Origin: Oscillospiraceae bacterium
GTDB taxonomy: Bacteria; Bacillota; Clostridia; Oscillospirales; UBA929
Length of the DNA stretch: 8,203 bases
Direction: 5' to 3'
Assembly: GCA_031289065.1 (NCBI GenBank)
Contig: JAITQI010000065.1
Span: 1 to 8,203, forward strand
Positions within the stretch are counted from its first letter, which is position 1. Each line of letters starts with the position of its first letter. The position numbers were made by a program, and so were the translations under genes. Positions 1 through 5,809 of the stretch are shown piece by piece. Below the pieces are notes generated by a model that saw only the letters and a list, made by a program, of their open reading frames with translations, did not search any database and was not told where the DNA came from.

Positions 1-952
1 AGGCCCCCAGGGCCAACCGCCGCACCCGGGCCAGGGTGTACCGCTTGGTCTTGACCAGCGCGTAAAATTCCGCCAGGGAACAGGCCCGCCGGGCCGCCCG
101 GGCCAGCCGGTGTTCCAGCCCCTCGGTCACGTCGGGCAGCCGGGCGAAGTCGGCGGCGGCCAGGCCCCGCAGCACAGCCAGCACCGCCGTCTCACAGGCC
201 GCCAGGCTGACGGGGGCCCGGCCCGCCGTCCGCTCCTCGGCCCACAGCGCCCCCACCGTCTCCGGCACAAACCCCGCAGCCTCTCCCCCGTCCAACAGCA
301 GTCGGCGCAGATGGGAGGCCGACGCCAGCCCGCCCTCGGGCCGGTCGTCGTCGTGCCCAACCCCCGCCCGGGGGACGACCACCGGTTGCAAGTCGGCCCC
401 CCAATGCCGGAGGGCCCGCAGGTATTCCACCCCCAGCGTGTCGTTGGGCCGAGCCAGTTCGGGGCAGGGGACGCCCAACAGCGCCTCCAAGGCCTTCTGC
501 CGGGCGGCGGGATAGGATAGCCCCCCCGCCATGGCCAGCCCCTGGGCCGCCGGAAAGGCCGGATCGTCCAGGGCCAGCGCCGCCCGGCGCAGGGGCGCCA
601 GCGTCCCCCCCTCGCCGCCGAAGGACAGATGGGTGACCACCCCGGTGGCGGCCAGCAGGAAGACCCCGCCCCGGGCGAACCGTTCCGCCGAGGCGCAGGC
701 CCAGGCGGCGGGCAGCTCCAGCGCCAGATCGGCCCCGTTCCCCACGGCCATGGCCGCCCGCGCCCCCTTGCGGCAGATGGCGAAGTCCCCCCGCTGGGTG
801 ACATGTCCGCTCATCACGCACACCACCGCCCCGCCGGGTACCGCCTCTCGGGCGCGCCGCAGGTGCAGGGCGTGACCGTTGTGGAAGGGGTTGTATTCGG
901 CGATGACGCCGACCACCGGACGCCCGTCCGGGCCGAAAAATGCGCCGCTCAT
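1..952 (-). CDS. tmcAL: tRNA(Met) cytidine acetate ligase TmcAL (YlbM family), partial at its C-terminus
   Basis: This enzyme makes N4-acetylcytidine at the wobble position (C34) of elongator tRNA(Met), activating acetate with ATP as an acetyl-adenylate. That function is known for the Bacillus subtilis YlbM family. The minus-strand reading from the ATG at 952-950 gives MSGAFFGPDGRPVVGVIAEYNPFHNGHALHLRRARE in effect: the segment GVIAEYNPFHNGH (about residues 15-27) is the family's nucleotide-binding HxGH-type signature. It is followed by VCVMSGHVTQRGDFAI and KGARAAMAVGNGADL, both typical of the family, and later by SASHLRRLL. About 317 codons are present; the B. subtilis protein is about 415 residues, so roughly the last 100 lie beyond the left edge. 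The frame is open to the edge without a stop. The start is supported by GGGGGA 5 nt upstream of the ATG. The gene is divergent from ackA, with which it shares acetate as a metabolite. I am very sure of the family; the reaction is by homology. Confidence 0.93.
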   Translation of the reverse strand, partial: MSGAFFGPDGRPVVGVIAEYNPFHNGHALHLRRAREAVPGGAVVCVMSGHVTQRGDFAICRKGARAAMAVGNGADLALELPAAWACASAERFARGGVFLLAATGVVTHLSFGGEGGTLAPLRRAALALDDPAFPAAQGLAMAGGLSYPAARQKALEALLGVPCPELARPNDTLGVEYLRALRHWGADLQPVVVPRAGVGHDDDRPEGGLASASHLRRLLLDGGEAAGFVPETVGALWAEERTAGRAPVSLAACETAVLAVLRGLAAADFARLPDVTEGLEHRLARAARRACSLAEFYALVKTKRYTLARVRRLALGA

Positions 953-992
953 GGGCTTCCCCCGCAAATTTTCATTGTGCGCGGCGGTTTTG

Positions 993-1003
993 TGTGATAA
1001 AAT
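993..1003 (+). promoter_or_regulatory. Putative ackA promoter, extended -10 (TGTGATAAAAT)
   Basis: On the plus strand TAAAAT (998-1003) is preceded by TG at 995-996, giving an extended -10 of the form TGnTAAAAT. A weak -35, TTGTGC at 975-980, sits exactly 17 nt upstream. Transcription would start near 1010 and leave a leader of about 70 nt before the ackA GTG. This is a pattern call without experimental support. The same TGTGATA word recurs inverted at 1033-1039 as part of the opposing promoter. Confidence 0.55.
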
Positions 1004-1028
1004 ACCCATAGTTTTCCGCGCCGCGTCC

Positions 1029-1039
1029 ATTGTATCACA
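1029..1039 (-). promoter_or_regulatory. Putative tmcAL promoter, extended -10 (TGTGATACAAT)
   Basis: Read on the minus strand, 1039 down to 1029 is TGTGATACAAT: a TG at 1037-1036, one base, then TACAAT, which matches the extended -10 consensus well. No convincing -35 is visible 16-18 nt upstream (TGCAAA at 1057-1052 is poor), which is tolerable for an extended -10 promoter. The start would be near 1022, giving tmcAL a leader of about 70 nt. The promoter points toward the ackA promoter rather than away from it. Confidence 0.5.
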
Positions 1040-1063
1040 AGCGGCCACGTTTTTGCACATATG

Positions 1064-1072
1064 GGAGGAAAG
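1064..1072 (+). promoter_or_regulatory. Ribosome binding site that fixes the ackA start at GTG 1079
   Basis: GGAGGAAAG lies 6 nt before the GTG at 1079. The longer reading from ATG 1061 would place this Shine-Dalgarno sequence inside the coding region and would have no ribosome binding site of its own. The GTG start also yields the normal family N-terminus (xNILVINAGSSSLK). Confidence 0.85.
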
Positions 1073-1078
1073 ATAACG

Positions 1079-2278
1079 GTGAATATTCTTGTCATCAACG
1101 CGGGCAGCTCGTCCCTGAAGTACCAGCTGTTTGACATGACCAAGCGGGTGTCCCTGGCCCGGGGCCTGTGCGAGCGCATCGGCATCGGCGGGCGGGTCAA
1201 GCACTATGCCGAGGGGCGGGCCGACTATGTGTCCGACCGGGCCATGGCCGACCACGGCGACGCCATCCGCGCCGTCACCGAACTGCTCACCGGCCCGGAC
1301 ACCGGCGTCATCGCCAGCATGAAGGACATTTCGGCGGTGGGCCACCGGGTGCTCCACGGCGGACAGCGCTTTTCCGGCTCCATACGCATCACCGGCGCGG
1401 TCATCGACGCCATCGAGGAGTGCGTCCCCCTCGGCCCGCTGCACAATCCCCCCAACCTTGTGGGCATCCGGGCCTGCGCCCAGGTCATGAAGGATGTCCC
1501 CCAAGTGGCGGTCTTCGACACCGCCTTCCACCAGACCATGCCCCCGGAAGCCTACATGTACGCCCTGCCCTACGAATACTATGAGAAATATCACGTCCGC
1601 CGCTACGGTTTCCACGGCACCTCCCACCGCTATGTGTCGGCCCGGGCGGCGGCCATGCTGTCCGACCGCGACCCCGCCGCCTTGAAGGTGGTCACCTGCC
1701 ACCTGGGCAACGGCTCCTCCCTGGCCGCCGTGAAGGGCGGTAAATGCGTAGACACTTCCATGGGCCTGACCCCCCTGGAAGGCGTCCCCATGGGCACCCG
1801 CTCCGGCTCCATCGACCCGGCCATCCTGGCCTACGTCGGCGAGAGGGAGGGCCTGGGCCTGGCCGAAATCACCGACGTCCTCAATAAGAAATCCGGGATG
1901 CTGGGTCTGTCCGGCGTGTCCTCCGACTTCCGCGACCTCCACGCCGCCGCCGACAGCGGCGACAAACGGGCTCAACTGGCGCTCGACGTCTTCGCCTATG
2001 CGGTAAAAAAGCACATCGGCATGTTCGCCGCCGCCATGAACGGCGTGGACGCCCTGGTGTTCACCGGCGGCGTCGGGGAGAACAACATCCCCATGCGCCG
2101 TTGGATCGCCGGGTCCCTGACCTGCCTGGGCCTGGAGCTGGACGACGCCAAAAACGACCTCCGCGCCGACGGCGAACGGGACATCTCCACCCCCCGCTCC
2201 CCCGGCCGGATTCTGGTCATCCCCACCAACGAGGAACTGGTCATCGCCGAAGACACCGAAGCCATCGTCAAAGGATAA
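1079..2278 (+). CDS. ackA: Acetate kinase AckA
   Basis: Cytosolic acetate kinase: acetyl phosphate + ADP <-> acetate + ATP, the substrate-level phosphorylation step of acetate-forming fermentation and the partner of phosphotransacetylase. From the GTG at 1079 it is 399 residues, the usual length for the ASKHA-fold family. Landmarks by codon from this start: NAGSSSLK with Asn7; GHRVLHGG with Arg90; GPLHNPPN; VFDTAFHQTMP with Asp147; YGFHGTSHRY with His179; CHLGNGSS phosphate loop; DTSMGLTPLEGVPMGTRSG with Arg241; FTGGVGEN adenosine site; TNEELVIAEDT with Glu385. These match the catalytic and metal-binding residues described for the Methanosarcina enzyme (Asn7, Arg91, Asp148, His180, Arg241, Glu384) within one position, so the enzyme should be active. 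No pta gene is visible in the window. tmcAL is divergent upstream, and a peptidase remnant follows after 3 nt. Alternative start: ATG 1061, disfavoured. Confidence 0.97.
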   Translation: MNILVINAGSSSLKYQLFDMTKRVSLARGLCERIGIGGRVKHYAEGRADYVSDRAMADHGDAIRAVTELLTGPDTGVIASMKDISAVGHRVLHGGQRFSGSIRITGAVIDAIEECVPLGPLHNPPNLVGIRACAQVMKDVPQVAVFDTAFHQTMPPEAYMYALPYEYYEKYHVRRYGFHGTSHRYVSARAAAMLSDRDPAALKVVTCHLGNGSSLAAVKGGKCVDTSMGLTPLEGVPMGTRSGSIDPAILAYVGEREGLGLAEITDVLNKKSGMLGLSGVSSDFRDLHAAADSGDKRAQLALDVFAYAVKKHIGMFAAAMNGVDALVFTGGVGENNIPMRRWIAGSLTCLGLELDDAKNDLRADGERDISTPRSPGRILVIPTNEELVIAEDTEAIVKG

Positions 2279-2281
2279 GCC

Positions 2282-2467
2282 GTGGACATTTATCCGTTTT
2301 ACGGCTCGGACGTCGGCGCGGCGCTCAGCGCCGGGCACGATATACGCGGCGGGCTCATTGGGTCGGCTGTCCACGCCTCGCACGGCATGGAGCGGTCGCA
2401 TTGGCGCGCGATGGAAGCGTCGATGAAGCTCCTCGGCGGATACCTGGACGATCCGGAAAACGTGTGA
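2282..2467 (+). pseudogene. C-terminal remnant of an M42-type metallopeptidase
   Basis: A 61-codon open frame starting with GTG, 3 nt after the ackA stop. It reads as the C-terminal end of clostridial M42 family aminopeptidases: DIYPFYGSDVGAALSAG, then a GLIG turn, HASHGMERSH, and a final amphipathic helix (EASMKLLGGYL) with a stop near the expected C-terminus. Members of that family are about 340-360 residues. Here the N-terminal five-sixths, including most of the metal ligands and the catalytic glutamate, are missing. Only the terminal His-containing HASHGMERSH region is kept, so peptidase activity is not expected. No matching N-terminal portion is visible upstream in any frame, because ackA occupies that space. 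AAAGGA (2270-2275) at the ackA 3' end lies 6 nt before the GTG, so the fragment could still be translated by coupling. The family call is from remembered motif patterns. The alternative is a small genuine gene of unknown role. Confidence 0.68.
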
Positions 2468-2546
2468 TACACCCTGACGATTTGGCGGGCGGGAACAACA
2501 TGCGAAAGCGGTGGCGCCCCGCCCCCCTTTCAGCCGATCTCCGCCT

Positions 2547-2575
2547 CCCCGGCTCTTTCTGGGGCCGGGGTTTTT
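2547..2575 (+). terminator. Rho-independent terminator after ackA and the peptidase remnant
   Basis: CCCCGGC (2547-2553) pairs perfectly with GCCGGGG (2564-2570), with additional wobble and C-G pairs possible inside, and TTTTT (2571-2575) follows directly. It lies 80 nt after the remnant's stop and about 50 nt before the his promoter, so it separates the two transcription units. The rest of 2468-2546 holds no gene that I can recognise. Confidence 0.85.
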
Positions 2576-2608
2576 GGAATCATAGGACGGCGGCGCGTCA
2601 AGGCCCCA

Positions 2609-2627
2609 AAATTTCCCTGAAATTTCC
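2609..2627. repeat. Tandem AAATTTCC direct repeat abutting the his -35
   Basis: AAATTTCC occurs at 2609-2616 and again at 2620-2627, an 11-bp period close to one helical turn. The second copy ends exactly where the -35 hexamer begins. It could be an A/T-rich upstream element or an activator or repressor site; only the repeat itself is certain. Confidence 0.5.
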
Positions 2628-2656
2628 TTGACAAACCCAAAATATTATGGTATCAT
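2628..2656 (+). promoter_or_regulatory. Strong sigma-A type promoter of the his operon
   Basis: A perfect -35 TTGACA (2628-2633), a 17-nt spacer and a -10 TATCAT (2651-2656) put the start near 2663. The untranslated leader is only about 40 nt, too short for a T-box or peptide attenuator. Control is therefore more likely through a repressor at the promoter or through HisG feedback inhibition. Confidence 0.88.
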
Positions 2657-2669
2657 ATTACCGTGATAC
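2650..2669. promoter_or_regulatory. Candidate operator: inverted repeat GTATCA-N8-TGATAC over the -10 and start site
   Basis: GTATCA (2650-2655) and TGATAC (2664-2669) are perfect 6-bp inverted arms separated by 8 bp, and they cover the -10 hexamer and the predicted start site. That is where a repressor would act. A TrpR-fold histidine regulator (YerC/HisR type) is a conceivable ligand-bound partner in Firmicutes, but I cannot confirm the motif from memory and no regulator gene is in the window. Confidence 0.45.
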
Positions 2670-2702
2670 TGCGTTAAAGCGAATCGCAAAGGAGGGATCC
2701 CC

Positions 2703-3872
2703 ATGCCGACCGACTGGGTGGGCGCGCCGGAGGGGGCGCGGGACAAGCTGTTCGGGGCCTGCCAGGCCCGGCGGGCCTTGGAGAACAGCGCCCGGGCGCT
2801 GTTTGCCCGCTTCGGGTACGCCGAGCTGATGACCCCCGCCCTGGAACGGGGCGAGCTCTTCGAGCGCACCGGCCTGCCCATGCCCGCCGAGAACATGTGC
2901 CGCTTTGTGGGCCGGGACGGGCGGCTGGTGGTCATGCGCCCCGACTCCACCGCCCCGGCGGCCCGGGTGGCGGCGGCCCGTCTGGCCGGGCGGCCCATGC
3001 CCCTGCGGCTGTACTACATACAGGACATCTACCGCGCCGACGACGAACACACCGGCCGCCCGGCGGAAATCCGGCAGGCAGGCGTAGAGCTCATCGGCGC
3101 CCCGGGCCGCCGGGCCGATTTGGAAGTCCTCTCCCTGGCGGCGCGAACCCTGTTCGCCCTCGGGGTCGCGGACTTCCGCATCGAACTGGGCCACGCCGCC
3201 CTCTTCCGGGCGCTGTCCCAGCGGCTGGACATCGACGGGGCCGACCGGGAGGAACTCCGGGCGCTCATCGAACAAAAAAACTTCGCCGCCCTGGGTGACC
3301 GGCTGTCCGGGTTTGAAAACCGCCCGGTCCGCGAGGCCATCGGGCGGCTGTGTATGCTTTTCGGAGGCCGGGAGGTCTTCCGGGAGGCCGGGTTGCTGGG
3401 GGTACCCGAAGCCGACGCCGCCCTGAACGACCTCAAGGAGACCTACGCCGCCCTGGAGAACGCGGGCTTCGGCGGCCGGATTCAGATCGACCTGGGGTTG
3501 GTGCACCAAATGGACTACTACACCGGCGTGGTGTTTCGCGGATACGCCGCCGGGGTGGGCCGGGCGGTGCTCACCGGGGGGCGGTACGACAACCTGATGG
3601 GGGCCCTGGGCCGTTCGGCCCCGGCCACCGGGTTCGCCGTGGACTTGGACGCCCTGTGCGACCGCCTGCCCGTCCCCGAGGCGGCGGGGCCGGAAACCCT
3701 GATCCACTTCTCCCCCGAACACCTGCAAACAGCCCTGGCCCTGCTGGACACCCGCCCCCGGGCCGAACTGTCCCCCTGCGGGACGCTGGCGGCCAGCCGG
3801 GCCCTGGCCCGCGCCCGGAACCTCATGCGCCTGATCAACGCCGACGCCGACGGAGAGGAGGAATCCCTGTGA
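2703..3872 (+). CDS. hisZ: ATP phosphoribosyltransferase regulatory subunit HisZ
   Basis: HisZ is a paralogue of histidyl-tRNA synthetase that has lost aminoacylation. It pairs with short-form HisG to make the active, histidine-inhibited enzyme for step one of histidine synthesis. The 389-residue length is normal. The class II core is visible: a motif 1 region (YAELMTPALERGELF), motif 2 RPDSTAPAAR from Arg79, YYIQDIYRADDEHTGRPAEIRQAGVEL from residue 104 in pieces, MDYYTGVVF from residue 270, and a motif 3-like GGRYDNLMGALG followed by ATGFAVDLDAL. Where a true synthetase has the catalytic Arg of the VRGLDYY motif, this protein has VHQMDYY, with His268 in the Arg position. There is no C-terminal anticodon-binding domain of normal size, which also argues against HisS. 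AAAGGAGGGA (2688-2697) lies just before the ATG. The stop overlaps the hisG start by 4 bp, so the two are translationally coupled, as expected for subunits of one complex. Confidence 0.94.
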   Translation: MPTDWVGAPEGARDKLFGACQARRALENSARALFARFGYAELMTPALERGELFERTGLPMPAENMCRFVGRDGRLVVMRPDSTAPAARVAAARLAGRPMPLRLYYIQDIYRADDEHTGRPAEIRQAGVELIGAPGRRADLEVLSLAARTLFALGVADFRIELGHAALFRALSQRLDIDGADREELRALIEQKNFAALGDRLSGFENRPVREAIGRLCMLFGGREVFREAGLLGVPEADAALNDLKETYAALENAGFGGRIQIDLGLVHQMDYYTGVVFRGYAAGVGRAVLTGGRYDNLMGALGRSAPATGFAVDLDALCDRLPVPEAAGPETLIHFSPEHLQTALALLDTRPRAELSPCGTLAASRALARARNLMRLINADADGEEESL

Positions 3873-4510
3873 GCGGACTGCTGCGCCTGGCCCTGACCAA
3901 GGGCCGCCTGGAGGCCGAGACCCGGGCCTTGCTGGCCCGGGCCGGGGCGGATGTGTCCCCCCTGCTCACCCCGGGGCGGCGGCTTGTCCACCCCCTCCCT
4001 GGCGCGGGGGTGGAGGCCGTGCTGGCCAAGGCCCCCGACGTCATCACCTACGTGGAGCACGGGGTGTGCGAACTGGGGGTTGTGGGCAAGGACACCATCC
4101 TGGAACAGGGGCGCTCCTTCTACGAGGTGCTCGACCTGGGCTTCGGAGCCTGCCGGTTTGCCCTGGCAGTCAAGCGGGGGGACGACTTTTTCGGCGGCTA
4201 CGGCCATCGCCGGGCGGCCACCAAATACCCCCGGGTGGCGGCAAACTATTTCGCGGGCAAGGGGTTGGACGTGGAGATCATCAAAATCGAGGGCTCGGTG
4301 GAGCTGGCCCCGGTGCTGGGCCTGGCCGACGCCATCGTGGACATTGTGGAGACCGGGGCCACCCTGCGGGAAAACGGCCTGGAGACCGTCGAGGACATCT
4401 GCCCGGTCAGCGCCCGGCTCATCGTCAACGTGGCCGCCATGAAAATGAAAAGAAGCGCCGTGCAGGACTTTATCGCCCTGTGTCGCAAAGGATTGGAGGC
4501 CAAGGCATGA
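3869..4510 (+). CDS. hisG: ATP phosphoribosyltransferase catalytic subunit HisG, short form
   Basis: HisG condenses ATP and PRPP to N1-(5-phosphoribosyl)-ATP, the committed step of histidine synthesis. The product is 213 residues, the short HisG_S class without the C-terminal histidine-binding regulatory domain, so it depends on HisZ, encoded immediately upstream. Motifs: LRLALTKGRLEAET at the N-terminus; VITYVEHGVCELGVVGKD in the substrate-binding lobe; RRAATKYPRVAANYF; and the PRPP-binding loop DAIVDIVETGATLR at residues 154-167. The start is GTG at 3869, overlapping the hisZ stop in GTGA, with GAGGAGGAA (3854-3862) as ribosome binding site. The stop overlaps the hisD start in ATGA. All key motifs appear intact. 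Confidence 0.96.
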   Translation: MSGLLRLALTKGRLEAETRALLARAGADVSPLLTPGRRLVHPLPGAGVEAVLAKAPDVITYVEHGVCELGVVGKDTILEQGRSFYEVLDLGFGACRFALAVKRGDDFFGGYGHRRAATKYPRVAANYFAGKGLDVEIIKIEGSVELAPVLGLADAIVDIVETGATLRENGLETVEDICPVSARLIVNVAAMKMKRSAVQDFIALCRKGLEAKA

Positions 4511-5793
4511 TCGCCGTCGTGAACGCCGGAACCCCCGAGGCCGAGGCGCTGTTCGCCGCCCAGGACGCCCGCCGGGCCGCCGACCAAGCCGAGGTGCGCC
4601 GCGCCGTGACCGAGATATTGGCGGCCGTGCGGACAGAGGGCTGGGAAGCCGTGGGCCGCTTCTCCCTGCGCTTCGACGGAGCGGAACCCTATGAGCTGTC
4701 CCCGGAACAGCGCCGGGCCGCCGCCGCCCAATGCGACCCGGCGGTCTATGAGGCGCTGGAACGGGCCGCCCGGCGCATCCGAGACTATCAGGAAAAACTC
4801 CTCGTTCGTTCCCGCGAGTGGGACGCCCCCGGCGGGGGCCGGGTGGGGGCGTTGGTACGGGGCCTGACCCGGGTGGGGCTGTATGTGCCGGGGGGCACGG
4901 CGGCCTATCCCTCCTCGGTGCTCATGAACGCCCTTCCGGCCCGGGTGGCCGGGGTGGAGGAGCTGATTATGGTCACCCCGCCCACCGCTCACCTCCGTCC
5001 GGCGGTGCTGGCCGCCGCCGAGCTGGCCGGAGTGGACAGAGTGTTCGCCCTGGGCGGGGCCCAAGCGGTGGCGGCCTTGGCGTACGGCGCGGGACCGGTG
5101 CCCCGGGCGGACAAGATTGTGGGCCCGGGCAACGCCTACGTAGCCGAGGCCAAACGCCAGCTGTACGGCCTCATCGACATCGACATGGTGGCCGGGCCGT
5201 CGGAAATCATGGTGCTGGCCGATGGGAGCGCCCCGGTCTCCTATATCGCCGCCGACCTGCTGTCCCAAGCCGAACACGACCCCCGGGCGGCCTCCGTGCT
5301 GGTGACCACCGACCGAACGGTGGCCGACGCGGTGGCCGGAGAACTGACGCTCCAGCTGGCCGCCCTGTCCCGCCGGGACATCGCCGAGGCCTCTCTCCGG
5401 GACTTCGGCGCGGCGGTGGTCTGCGCCGACTGGGCCGAGGCGGCGGACATCGCCAACCGGCTGGCCCCGGAGCACCTGGAGATCATGACCGAAAACCCCC
5501 GGGCCCTCCTGCCCCTCATCCGCAACGCCGGGGCGGTCTTCCTGGGGCCATACAGCCCGGAACCCCTGGGGGACTACATGGCCGGGCCGAGCCACGTCCT
5601 GCCCACGTCGGGGACGGCGCGGTTTTTCTCCCCCCTGTCGGTGGACGCCTTTTTGAAGAAAACCAGCCTCATCGAATTCGACCGGGCGGCCCTTGCCCCT
5701 CTGGCGGCGGACATCCGGGCCCTATCCCTCTCCGAGGGGCTGGACGCCCACGCCAACGCGATTCGGGTGAGAACGTCAGAAATACGATCGTGA
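4507..5793 (+). CDS. hisD: Histidinol dehydrogenase HisD
   Basis: HisD is a zinc- and NAD-dependent enzyme that oxidises L-histidinol through the aldehyde to L-histidine, the last two steps of the pathway. The product is 428 residues, close to the Escherichia coli enzyme. The zinc ligands known from E. coli are all present: Gln254 and His257 (LLSQAEHDP), Asp356 (LGDYMAGPSH) and His415 (EGLDAHANAIRVR). The catalytic pair Glu322-His323 lies in LAPEHLEIM. NAD-site and core signatures include VGLYVPGGTAAYPSSVLMNA, FALGGAQAVAALAYG, KIVGPGNAYVAEAK and MVAGPSEIMVLAD. The ATG overlaps the hisG stop by 4 bp, with GGAGG (4495-4499) 7 nt upstream. The position third in the operon is unusual only in that the genes for the middle steps are not adjacent downstream. 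Confidence 0.97.
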   Translation: MIAVVNAGTPEAEALFAAQDARRAADQAEVRRAVTEILAAVRTEGWEAVGRFSLRFDGAEPYELSPEQRRAAAAQCDPAVYEALERAARRIRDYQEKLLVRSREWDAPGGGRVGALVRGLTRVGLYVPGGTAAYPSSVLMNALPARVAGVEELIMVTPPTAHLRPAVLAAAELAGVDRVFALGGAQAVAALAYGAGPVPRADKIVGPGNAYVAEAKRQLYGLIDIDMVAGPSEIMVLADGSAPVSYIAADLLSQAEHDPRAASVLVTTDRTVADAVAGELTLQLAALSRRDIAEASLRDFGAAVVCADWAEAADIANRLAPEHLEIMTENPRALLPLIRNAGAVFLGPYSPEPLGDYMAGPSHVLPTSGTARFFSPLSVDAFLKKTSLIEFDRAALAPLAADIRALSLSEGLDAHANAIRVRTSEIRS

Positions 5794-5809
5794 GAGGGGT
5801 TGCCGCGCC

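Noticed and set aside
990..1040. A Rex- or CRP-like operator (TTGTG...CACAA words) before ackA
   Set aside because: The half-sites are about 33 nt apart, while such operators need about 4-8 nt; the words are better explained as the two extended -10 elements.
1061..1078. ATG at 1061 as the ackA start (6 extra residues)
   Set aside because: The extra codons consist of the Shine-Dalgarno sequence itself, and the GTG at 1079 has ideal spacing and gives the family N-terminus.
2484..2523. A second terminator or structured leader from GGCGGG / CCCGCC
   Set aside because: Only a 6-bp stem with a long interior, and no T tract follows; likely chance in GC-rich DNA.
2101..2631. A 176-codon plus-strand frame overlapping the end of ackA and the gap
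   Set aside because: It is Arg/Pro/His-rich out-of-frame translation, has no ribosome binding site and runs through the terminator.
2663..2702. T-box or histidine leader peptide ahead of hisZ
   Set aside because: The leader is only about 40 nt and contains no run of His codons and no antiterminator structure.
2658..3728. A 356-codon open frame on the minus strand
   Set aside because: It is a shadow of hisZ with low-complexity composition and no recognisable motif.
4246..5595. A 449-codon open frame on the minus strand
   Set aside because: It lies opposite hisD, and the His/Gly/Arg/Gln-rich translation is typical of antisense shadows in GC-rich genes; hisD has all its catalytic residues.
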